Origin: Chryseobacterium limigenitum
GTDB lineage: Bacteria > Bacteroidota > Bacteroidia > Flavobacteriales > Weeksellaceae
Direction of reading: 5' to 3'
Length of the DNA: 64,000 nt
Assembly: GCF_900114875.1 (NCBI RefSeq)
Contig: NZ_FPKW01000005.1
Location: 1 to 64,000, forward strand
Positions 27,917-34,963 of the stretch are shown here, in pieces. The notes beneath the pieces were generated by a model. The model did not search any database. It was not told the DNA's origin and worked only from the letters and a program-made list of their open reading frames with translations. The position numbers and the translations under genes were made by a program. Position 1 is the first letter of the stretch. Each line of letters begins with the position of its first letter.

Positions 27917-29308
27917 TTATCTATCCATCCTCACAATTCTTGGTTGAAAAGTTCCGAGGATATCTACCAATTCGCTTTGGGCATTCATGACTTCGTTGAT
28001 GTCTTTGTATGCCATTGGTGCTTCTTCGGTATTTCCGCCTATCAAAGTGACATTTTTGAGTTTTAATTCTTTTTTGATGTCATTTTGAGTGAAAAGATTT
28101 CTACACTCTCCCCTCGAAAAAGCCCTCCCCGCACCGTGTGAAGCTGAATTCAACGAATCCGGATTTCCTTTTCCGCGAACGATGAAACCTTTTGCGGTCA
28201 TTGATCCGGGAATCATTCCCAATTCATTTTCGTTGGCAGGAGTTGCGCCTTTTCGGTGAACAATCATTTCTTTTCCGTTGTGGATTTCTTTCCATGCGAA
28301 ATTGTGATGATTTTCGATTTTAGCTTTTACTCTGCCGCCGACCGCTTTCACCAATCTTCTGTGAATATCGTCGTGGCAGGCCGAAGCATAATCTCCAGCC
28401 AAATTCATAGCCGTCCAGTATTCTAATCCGAGATGCGTGCTCAAATCCAGCCAGGCGAAGTTTTGTGCTTCTTTTGGCAACGGACATTGTTCTGTCGCAA
28501 CTCTTGAATAATATTGAGCAATCTCAGCTCCCAAACCGCGCGAACCGCTGTGAGAAAGAATTCCAAGGTATTTTCCTTTTGGAAGTCCGATTTGCTCATC
28601 TTCTTCCGTGATTTCAACTTCCCCGAATTCTACAAAGTGGTTTCCACCGCCGGAACTACCCATTTGTTTGATGGCTTTTCCTTTTAATCTTTTCAAAATC
28701 GGAATCATATCGAATGTATCTCTGTCGAAAATTTCGTGATCACCGTGAGATTTATGCGTTTCATACATCCCGAATTTGGTATGTTCGGCAAGAGCTTTTT
28801 CATATTTATCTCTTGCTCCGTCCAGATATGAAATAGGAGTATCCAAAATACTGAGGCTCATTCTGCAGCCAATATCCATACCGACTCCGTAAGGAATTAC
28901 TGCATTTTCTACAGCGAGAACTCCGCCTATCGGAAGTCCGTAACCGCTGTGTGCATCGGGCATTAAGGCGCCTTGAATTGCAATCGAAAGTTTCAATCCT
29001 GTGTATAATTGATTTTTTGCTTCATCCGAAATATTGTTCCCGAAAATCTGAAAAGAAGTACGATTGGCATTCAACATTCTTTTTTCGGTTTTCTTTGATG
29101 AAAGCAACGCTTCCGCAATTTGTCCGAAGGTTAAATCTTTTTCAAAATCTTCCGGATTGGTCAGAATTTCCTTTAAAAGAGATTTCACATGATGAATGTT
29201 TTTTGTTGCAAAATTTCTTTTCATGACTTCCAAAGCGATGTTTACACTTTGATTATTTGGATAGCCTATTTTTAATATATCTTTTCCTTTAAGTTTTAAA
29301 TTTCCCAT
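27917..29308 (-). CDS. rtcB: RNA-splicing ligase RtcB
   Basis: The 463-aa protein joins RNA 3'-phosphate or 2',3'-cyclic phosphate ends to 5'-OH ends using GTP. It has GALMPDAHSGYGLPIGGV, the metal-site VGMDIGCRMSL, SSGGGNHFVEFG, SHSGSRGLG and the C-terminal NSASHGAGRAFSRG, where His is the guanylylated residue in the family. The ATG at 29308 (MGNLKLKGKDIL) is preferred over 29326. The link with prfH points to repair of cleaved rRNA rather than tRNA splicing. It shares an operon with a 245-aa basic protein upstream. Confidence 0.95.
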   Translation of the reverse strand: MGNLKLKGKDILKIGYPNNQSVNIALEVMKRNFATKNIHHVKSLLKEILTNPEDFEKDLTFGQIAEALLSSKKTEKRMLNANRTSFQIFGNNISDEAKNQLYTGLKLSIAIQGALMPDAHSGYGLPIGGVLAVENAVIPYGVGMDIGCRMSLSILDTPISYLDGARDKYEKALAEHTKFGMYETHKSHGDHEIFDRDTFDMIPILKRLKGKAIKQMGSSGGGNHFVEFGEVEITEEDEQIGLPKGKYLGILSHSGSRGLGAEIAQYYSRVATEQCPLPKEAQNFAWLDLSTHLGLEYWTAMNLAGDYASACHDDIHRRLVKAVGGRVKAKIENHHNFAWKEIHNGKEMIVHRKGATPANENELGMIPGSMTAKGFIVRGKGNPDSLNSASHGAGRAFSRGECRNLFTQNDIKKELKLKNVTLIGGNTEEAPMAYKDINEVMNAQSELVDILGTFQPRIVRMDR

Positions 29309-29335
29309 TGTTTTTGTTTTAAACATTTGTTGGAC

Positions 29336-30073
29336 TCATTCGTCCATAAAATAATCTGCAAACTCTGTTGCGGACATTTTTTTGTAGTGAAAGTATTTTC
29401 TACTTTCGTTGAGATCAGATTCATATTTAATTTTCCATGAATTTGATTTGCCATAAATTTTCTTTTGAATAATTCCTTGAACTTTATATTGCTTTACATA
29501 AAATTCTACTTCTGCATATTCCTTTTCCAACTCTGCATTTACAGGCTTGTAATGCGTAATCATATTTGGCTTTATTCTTAAAGTAAATCTCCAAGGTTCA
29601 ATGAAATCGTAGTAATCGTAATACATTTTGCGGAAAGGACAATATTCTCTTCTTTTTAAAAAGTATTGTCTTTCTCGAGCTGCAAATTGGATTTTTGGAT
29701 TATTCCATTCATAGGATGAAATAGATTTTAATTTTTGTTCTCTCTCCACATAGATTCTTCGTCCGAATTTTCTTTTCTTTTTTAAAAAGTGGCGGATTTC
29801 CGAATACATGAATGTGTTGATTTTCTTAAGAATCCCTTCAAAGAAATCTGCGTCTTTCGTTCTCATTACTTCTTCTGTTACAGCGAAGAATCTTACAAAA
29901 CCTCTTTGATATGGCTCTTCTAAAGCAATCCAAGGAATATCTCTTTTAATTTTCCAAAGTTCTTTACTACGTTTATACTTTTTTCTGATCTGTTTTTCTA
30001 CATCTTTTTTTACTATTCTTTTTCTGCTTCTCAGACTTCTTAATCTTGAAAACAGAAGGTTATCATTTTCCAT
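29336..30073 (-). CDS. Basic 245-aa protein of unknown function, first gene of the RNA-repair operon
   Basis: I do not recognise a family. The protein has no signal peptide or membrane segment. It is very rich in Lys, Arg, Tyr and Phe (for example RSLRSRKRIVKKDVEKQIRKK and FLKKKRKFGRRIYVE), with a well-defined C-terminal acidic patch (SATEFADYFMDE). A short stretch CPFRKMYYDYYDFIEPWRF is notably aromatic. The gene ends 27 bp before rtcB on the same strand. Composition and neighbours suggest an RNA- or ribosome-binding accessory factor; this is inference. Confidence 0.7.
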   Translation of the reverse strand: MENDNLLFSRLRSLRSRKRIVKKDVEKQIRKKYKRSKELWKIKRDIPWIALEEPYQRGFVRFFAVTEEVMRTKDADFFEGILKKINTFMYSEIRHFLKKKRKFGRRIYVEREQKLKSISSYEWNNPKIQFAARERQYFLKRREYCPFRKMYYDYYDFIEPWRFTLRIKPNMITHYKPVNAELEKEYAEVEFYVKQYKVQGIIQKKIYGKSNSWKIKYESDLNESRKYFHYKKMSATEFADYFMDE

Positions 30074-30112
30074 TAATTATAGACATTAGAGGTGAGGTAT
30101 GAAAGTTTGATT

Positions 30113-30140
30113 TCTATACGCCACATTAAATCTTTGTCAA
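30113..30140 (-). promoter_or_regulatory. TTGACA/TATAGA promoter-like pair before the RNA-repair operon
   Basis: On the minus strand TTGACA (30140-30135), a 16-bp spacer and TATAGA (30118-30113) lie 40 bp before the ATG at 30073. This resembles a classical sigma-70 promoter rather than the TAnnTTTG type used elsewhere in the window. The -35 box overlaps a small hairpin at 30137-30156. Confidence 0.35.
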
Positions 30141-30199
30141 CTAACATTTTAGTTGATGAGTTCTTCAAACCTCATAGGTTTTTGAAACCTATGAGGTTT
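30137..30199. repeat. Two hairpins upstream of the RNA-repair operon
   Basis: TCAACTAA (30137-30144) pairs with TTAGTTGA (30149-30156). AAACCTCATAGGTTT (30167-30181) pairs perfectly with AAACCTATGAGGTTT (30185-30199) across a 3-base loop, a 15-bp stem. The second has the look of a dispersed flavobacterial palindrome. Confidence 0.75.
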
Positions 30200-30219
30200 A
30201 TTGGCAGAGCGTTATCATT

Positions 30220-30307
30220 AGCCCCGATTGCAGCGACATCCTTTTTTTGCGATGGCTTGAAAAAAGCAATGACAAAAAAGATATAGCGGAAAGCGGGAAA
30301 TAGCTCC
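30220..30307 (+). ncRNA. Structured dispersed flavobacterial repeat (Flavo-1-like candidate)
   Basis: The segment runs from GCCCCGATTGCAGCGACATC to GATATAGCGGAAAGCGGGAA and GCTCC. The two ends form an imperfect long stem (CCC, GaTT, GC, ATC against GATAT, GC, AAGC, GGG) around an A/T-rich inner hairpin. I recall this AGCGGAAAGCGGG/CCCCGATTG pairing as a frequent intergenic element in flavobacteria, perhaps the Flavo-1 motif. The assignment is from memory and the strand is uncertain. Confidence 0.4.
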
Positions 30308-30364
30308 TAAATTGTATTAAAAATGATTTCGGGGAAACTTGAAGTTTGAATTATTGCGCAATAA

Positions 30365-30394
30365 AAAACCCGAAATCTTGCGACTTCGGGTTTT
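30365..30394 (-). terminator. Terminator after the 25-codon leader ORF
   Basis: AAAACCCGAA (30365-30374) pairs with TTCGGGTTTT (30385-30394). On the minus strand the hairpin is followed by TTTTTTATT, a good intrinsic terminator. It lies 22 bp past the stop of the small ORF and upstream of the RNA-repair operon on the same strand. Confidence 0.75.
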
Positions 30395-30416
30395 GATATA
30401 TCATTGTACTGTTATT

Positions 30417-30494
30417 CTAAGAGTGTACCAAACCACGAAGCCTCACCACCATAAGTGGCAAACCGAAAGGAGAATTATGATCTAATTTGAACAT
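30417..30494 (-). CDS. 25-aa leader peptide or small protein with own promoter and terminator
   Basis: The minus strand encodes a 25-residue peptide beginning MFKLDHNSPFGLPLMVVRL and ending RGLVHS, then TAG. A matching Bacteroidota promoter lies 43 bp upstream of its ATG and an intrinsic terminator follows, so a transcript of about 170 nt is predicted. The order promoter, short ORF, terminator, then downstream operon on the same strand is the classical attenuator layout, but the peptide could also act independently. No family is known to me. Confidence 0.5.
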   Translation of the reverse strand: MFKLDHNSPFGLPLMVVRLRGLVHS

Positions 30495-30536
30495 TGCTTC
30501 GTTGTTTTTTAATTGGTTAAACTTTATTTTCTGGTG

Positions 30537-30564
30537 CAAATATATAAAAATTATTGAAAATCAA
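30537..30564 (-). promoter_or_regulatory. Promoter of the 25-aa leader transcript
   Basis: The minus strand has TTG (30564-30562), a 17-bp spacer and TATATTTG (30544-30537), a clean match to the Bacteroidota -33/-7 consensus. Transcription should begin near 30530. Confidence 0.6.
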
Positions 30565-30673
30565 GATTTTATTTTTATTTTTTTGATATTTCGCTGTAAA
30601 TAAGTCTCTTTGAGATGAAATTTTATTCTCCTAATTTACAAAAGAGTATATTTGTTTTCTTATAATAAAAACT

Positions 30674-32128
30674 ATGAAAAACACTTTATTGAGAACGTTA
30701 TTTTACGTATTCGCAGTCGCGGTTCTATTCTCCTGTAATTCTAACAAGAACAGTGATATTCTGAATTATACCACAGATGCAACATTAGGATTATCAAGAG
30801 TAAATCTTAAAACGATTTCTGATAAAATTCCTGTTGAGAAGATATTGAAAGAAAAGAAAGATCTAAAAGAAGAGGAAAAATTCTTCTTACAATTAGTCAG
30901 CAAACCTAAAGAATCAGGTATTAATATTGACAAACCCTTTTATTTTATCGTCGATCAGGGAAAATCAACTTATGATCCAGATGTAAAAGCTTTTTTCTGG
31001 GTTGATGACAAGGCAAAATTCCAAAAAAGTATGTCTGATCTTACCAAAAGTAAAGTAACGGTTGACAAAAAAGATTACATCTACGTAGATGGTAAATTAA
31101 GCGGAAGCATAAAAGGTGATATGGCCATCGTAACAACTGATAAGAAATATAATCCTTATGCTGGTTATGATTATATGAACACTCCAGGTGTTAATACTTC
31201 TTCTACCCTTAATGAAAAATATTTCACAGATTTCTGGAGCCGTAAAGGAACTTCAAATTCTGCAATAAAAGATCAGGTAGATCAATCTTTGGTGGGTGAT
31301 AAAGACATCAGTGGATGGGTAAACCTTTCGGCTGTTGCAAGCTATGCGTCAAAAGGTTATATAGAAACTCTTGCTGTGAATAAATTAATAAAAGATTCCG
31401 GAATTGGTTTCGATTTTAATTTTGACAAAGGGAAATCTGAAATGGATACCAAAACTTTCTTCAACGCAGATATGAAGAAAATTGTTGAAAAATATTACAA
31501 TAAAAATAAGATCAATTACGACTTGGTAAAAAATGTAGAACTTGATAATGCTAAATCTTTCTCTATCGGATTTTTCAGTCTTGATTTTATGAAATATCTG
31601 ATTAAAGAAGCTGGTTTTGAGGCTACGATCAATCATTATTTATCTTCAACCGACAAAACACTGGAAGACATTACTTCTACTTTCACGGGAGATTATGCAT
31701 TTGTGGATTTCAAATCTCTTCCTTCTGATTCTATGGATTATTACAGATCAAAAAATGCAGTGGTTTTAGGATTTAATCCTAAGAAAAAGGCTGATCTTAC
31801 TTCTTTGCTGGCTGGTCCTCTAGGTCAAAGCAAAAAGTATATGATCACTGATAATCAGGTGATTTTCTCTGAAGAGAATAATGTAATTTATCAGTTCCAA
31901 AATAAAAAGGCCGGAAAAAATGCCAAACTTGATAAAAAATCAGGTGTTACTGCTTATTCTTGGTCAGACGGTAAAGAATACAATACCAACAAAGAAAAAC
32001 CTGAGGTGAAGATCATAGATATGGTGAACGAAACTAAAGAAGACGGTGGAAACATGGTTTCTAAAACGGTATTTACTTTAGACAAAAAAGATGAAAACGC
32101 ATTGTATTATTTGATAATGAATGGATAA
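30674..32128 (+). CDS. DUF4836-like lipoprotein
   Basis: The 484-aa protein has a lipobox (AVLFSC, Cys21) and a long exported domain (GLSRVNLKTISDKIP, FFWVDDKAKFQKSM, GDKDISGWVNLSA), resembling the DUF4836 family of Bacteroidota surface or periplasmic lipoproteins of unknown function. The gene overlaps the next, an ABC ATPase, by 8 bp, so the lipoprotein, ATPase and permease are one operon. A TATATTTG -7 box is at 30647-30654. Confidence 0.75.
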   Translation: MKNTLLRTLFYVFAVAVLFSCNSNKNSDILNYTTDATLGLSRVNLKTISDKIPVEKILKEKKDLKEEEKFFLQLVSKPKESGINIDKPFYFIVDQGKSTYDPDVKAFFWVDDKAKFQKSMSDLTKSKVTVDKKDYIYVDGKLSGSIKGDMAIVTTDKKYNPYAGYDYMNTPGVNTSSTLNEKYFTDFWSRKGTSNSAIKDQVDQSLVGDKDISGWVNLSAVASYASKGYIETLAVNKLIKDSGIGFDFNFDKGKSEMDTKTFFNADMKKIVEKYYNKNKINYDLVKNVELDNAKSFSIGFFSLDFMKYLIKEAGFEATINHYLSSTDKTLEDITSTFTGDYAFVDFKSLPSDSMDYYRSKNAVVLGFNPKKKADLTSLLAGPLGQSKKYMITDNQVIFSEENNVIYQFQNKKAGKNAKLDKKSGVTAYSWSDGKEYNTNKEKPEVKIIDMVNETKEDGGNMVSKTVFTLDKKDENALYYLIMNG

Positions 32129-32768
32129 TATTGTTTTAGAAAATATTTCTCCTAAATATTTCACTCCCAAAGATTTGGAACAGTCACAGATCTGGAAAAA
32201 GAATATCACTTTCCAGAAAGGGAAGAAATTCCTGATTGTTGCGCCTTCCGGGAGTGGAAAATCTACCTTGGCAACTGCAATTCTAGGAACGCATTTTCAG
32301 TATGAAGGTAATATAAAATATGATCAGCAGATTGTAAAAAACCTTCATCTTGAAAAGATTGTAGAAAATAGAAAAGACCGTGTAAGCTTATTATTTCAGG
32401 ACGTGAGATTGATTAAAGATCTTACGATTTCTGAGAATATTCTGTTGCGTGTTTTTAATCAGGATCGAAAAAAATTCATTCCGCTTATGGAAGAATATGC
32501 ATCAAGATTAGGCGTTGAAAGTTTATTAAACAAGAAAGCAGAAAACTGCTCGTATGGAGAAAGACAAAGAAGCGCAATCGTGAGAAGTTTAGTGAATCCT
32601 ACCGATTTTCTGATCTACGACGAATGTTTCAGTCACCTGGATATGGAGAACAAAAAGATTGCTTTTTCATTAATTAATGAAGTGTCTCAAAAAAACGGAA
32701 GTTCAGTTTTATTTTTTGAACTCAATGAATTCCCTTTTGAACATGATTATCAAATTCTTCATTTATAA
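32121..32768 (+). CDS. ABC ATPase with degenerate signature, LolD/FtsE-like
   Basis: The 215-aa ATPase has Walker A APSGSGKST (about 41-49), Q-loop LLFQDVRLI and Walker B FLIYDECFSHLD with the catalytic Glu. The signature is CSYGERQ in place of LSGGQ, and the expected H-loop His is absent (LFFELNEF follows the last strand). It therefore departs from a standard exporter ATPase. Overlap with the lipoprotein gene and 4-bp spacing to the permease tie it to both. Confidence 0.82.
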   Translation: MDNIVLENISPKYFTPKDLEQSQIWKKNITFQKGKKFLIVAPSGSGKSTLATAILGTHFQYEGNIKYDQQIVKNLHLEKIVENRKDRVSLLFQDVRLIKDLTISENILLRVFNQDRKKFIPLMEEYASRLGVESLLNKKAENCSYGERQRSAIVRSLVNPTDFLIYDECFSHLDMENKKIAFSLINEVSQKNGSSVLFFELNEFPFEHDYQILHL

Positions 32769-32772
32769 GCTT

Positions 32773-33933
32773 ATGAAGAAAATTTTTAACTCAATCATAT
32801 TATACGCAGGTTTGTTTATTGCATTCATTCTTGTGATATCCTGCCTGCAACTGTACGAAAATGCCAACAGACTTTTCGGAAGCAAAAGCAGTGACAGCAA
32901 CTATTGGCTGACTTTCAGTAAAAAATTGACGCCAGATAATATCGGAAGAAAAGAACTTCTTGGCTTTAACGAGAATGATGTTGCAAAACTGAAAAAATGG
33001 TCTGAAATAAAGACGGTTTATCCTTTTTCTGCGAATGAATTTAAGGCTTCTGCAAACGGCGGCGATTTTATTCCTTTTTATACCGATCTTTATTTTGAAG
33101 GTCTGGATTTAAAAGCGATTGATGTTCCGTTGACAGATGATGAATTTCAGGTGAAAGGAGATGTAATTCCGATCATTATTTCAAGGGAATATCTGAATCT
33201 TTATAATTATGGATTTGCTTTAAATCAAGGACTTCCGCAAATTTCAGAAGATTTTGCCAAGAAAATTGAGATCAACATTAATATTGTCGTCAACAAACAA
33301 AACAAGACGTATAAAGGAAGAATGGTTGGACTTTCAGATCGAATTCATTCCGTTTTGATTCCGAAAAAATTTCTGGATTCTTTGAATTTAGCTGAAAAAC
33401 CTCAACTTGCGAATCAACCTAAAATCTATAACAGAGTTTTGGTTCAGGTGAAAGATTCCGGAGATGAAGGTTTGATCTCAAAAATGAAAGAAAACAATTA
33501 TGAATCGAATCAGGAAAGTCTGCGTTCTGCCAAGATAAAGTCTAAACTTTTCCTTGTTTTAAAGGCGATTGCCATATTAGGTATTTTCATTTTTGCATTA
33601 TGCCTGTACATTATTGTTAGCTTTATCAAAATTCAGTTTTTAGAAAAGCAAGAAGAAGTTTCTATTAAAAACAGCTTGGGATATTCACCGAAAAAGATGG
33701 TGAGTGATATCAGCAAACGCTTCAGCGTTAACGTAATGATTGTCTTAGCTTTAAGTTTAATTTTAATAGCTGCCGGACAGTATTTTCTGGCGAAATCCAG
33801 TGTATCGAACGGATTGTTATCAATCTATATTAATCCTTGGCTTTGGATGGCGATTATTATTATCCCGATCTTGGTTTATTTCTTTGTGAAAGAATTGATT
33901 TACCAATGGTTACTCCGTTCATGGAAAATATAG
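32773..33933 (+). CDS. FtsX/MacB-like ABC permease
   Basis: The 386-aa protein has one N-terminal helix (about 7-25), a periplasmic domain of about 220 residues, and three C-terminal helices (about 270-380), as in FtsX/MacB/LolC-type permeases. Members of this family use ATP to move or act on envelope substrates rather than transport through a pore. The ATG at 32773 gives a normal membrane N-terminus; the longer in-frame extension overlaps the ATPase gene. The partner lipoprotein at 30.7 kb may be the periplasmic effector. Confidence 0.82.
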   Translation: MKKIFNSIILYAGLFIAFILVISCLQLYENANRLFGSKSSDSNYWLTFSKKLTPDNIGRKELLGFNENDVAKLKKWSEIKTVYPFSANEFKASANGGDFIPFYTDLYFEGLDLKAIDVPLTDDEFQVKGDVIPIIISREYLNLYNYGFALNQGLPQISEDFAKKIEININIVVNKQNKTYKGRMVGLSDRIHSVLIPKKFLDSLNLAEKPQLANQPKIYNRVLVQVKDSGDEGLISKMKENNYESNQESLRSAKIKSKLFLVLKAIAILGIFIFALCLYIIVSFIKIQFLEKQEEVSIKNSLGYSPKKMVSDISKRFSVNVMIVLALSLILIAAGQYFLAKSSVSNGLLSIYINPWLWMAIIIIPILVYFFVKELIYQWLLRSWKI

Positions 33934-33942
33934 AATAAACAA

Positions 33943-33966
33943 ATGGCTATCAATTTTGGTAGTCAT
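33943..33966. terminator. Terminator between the permease and the M28 peptidase genes
   Basis: ATGGCTATCA pairs with TGGTAGTCAT (two G-T pairs) around a 4-base loop, followed by TTTTCTTTATTTT on the plus strand. Confidence 0.6.
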
Positions 33967-33972
33967 TTTTCT

Positions 33973-34953
33973 TTATTTTAAATGAATTAAGCTGAGGAAA
34001 ATACCGTCAATTACTTTTGTCATTCTCTTTAAATCCAATGTTTCCAATGTGTCTGTTGTTTGATGATAATTTTTATTTCTGAAAAAAGAAGTATCGGTGA
34101 TCATCATAGCGGAATAGCCAAACTTCCAATAGTTTAAATGATCGGAATAATCGATTCCGGTCACAAATTTTGGAGCGGAAAAGGTTTTCGTTTTGACTTG
34201 ATTGGAATCTTTAAATTCTTCAATAAAATTTTTCACGAAATTTCCTGCTCCAATTTTTCTAACCAAAGTAATATAATCTCCTTTATTTCCATACACCCAA
34301 GAAAGAATTCCCAAAGGATAATCCTGAGAATTTTCTTCGTCTTTAAAATATCCTATCATTTCTACGCTTGCCATTCCGTACACATCAATATTGTTGTCTT
34401 TCAGATATTTTGCATGAACGTAACTGCCCATATTTTCTGTTCTGAAATATGGTGGTTCTTCCAAAGTGTACGCTACCAAATCTATTCTGTAATTGAGTTT
34501 TTGCCCTTTAAGCATTCTTGCCAATTCCAGCAAGGCTGTAACTCCTGTCGCATTATCATCCGCTCCCTGTTGATCTCCGCAGACATCATAATGAGCACCA
34601 ATAATGATTCTTTTTTTGTTTTCCGTCCCGAAAGAGCAGATTACATTTTTATATGTTTCTTCTCCGACTTTATATTCTTGAAAACTCGTACTATCGCTGT
34701 ATTTATTGAAGTTTTGATGAATATATTCCGCAATGGTATTGAGCTGATTTAGATTTTTATAGTTACGGAATTCTGGTGTTTTCGTAAGTGCAGTTAAATG
34801 TTCTCTAACCAAATTTATATCAGCCGGAACAGGCGATTTTTCCGCTGCCTGACATCCTCTAAAAGAATCAAAAATAAAAATACTGATAAAAAATAAACCC
34901 ACGAAAAGAATGATTTTTCTCTTCGTAGGTTTTAATATGTTTTTAAAATTCAT
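33973..34953 (-). CDS. M28-family metallopeptidase
   Basis: The 326-aa protein has an N-terminal membrane anchor or signal (about 12-30) and an M28 zinc aminopeptidase domain: IIGAHYDVCGDQQGADDNATG with the first His and Asp ligands, AYTLEEPPYFRTENMGS with the catalytic Glu, and a later HYHQTTDTLE-like stretch for the last His (KNYHQTTDTLE). It is probably periplasmic and degrades peptides. The gene is 10 bp downstream of methylmalonyl-CoA mutase on the same strand, though the two functions are unrelated. Confidence 0.88.
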   Translation of the reverse strand: MNFKNILKPTKRKIILFVGLFFISIFIFDSFRGCQAAEKSPVPADINLVREHLTALTKTPEFRNYKNLNQLNTIAEYIHQNFNKYSDSTSFQEYKVGEETYKNVICSFGTENKKRIIIGAHYDVCGDQQGADDNATGVTALLELARMLKGQKLNYRIDLVAYTLEEPPYFRTENMGSYVHAKYLKDNNIDVYGMASVEMIGYFKDEENSQDYPLGILSWVYGNKGDYITLVRKIGAGNFVKNFIEEFKDSNQVKTKTFSAPKFVTGIDYSDHLNYWKFGYSAMMITDTSFFRNKNYHQTTDTLETLDLKRMTKVIDGIFLSLIHLK

Positions 34954-34963
34954 TACAAATTAT

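Noticed and set aside
30395..30540. A tRNA or other classical RNA gene in the 30-kb gap
   Set aside because: No cloverleaf or known RNA core is visible; a promoter, 25-codon ORF and terminator explain the segment better.
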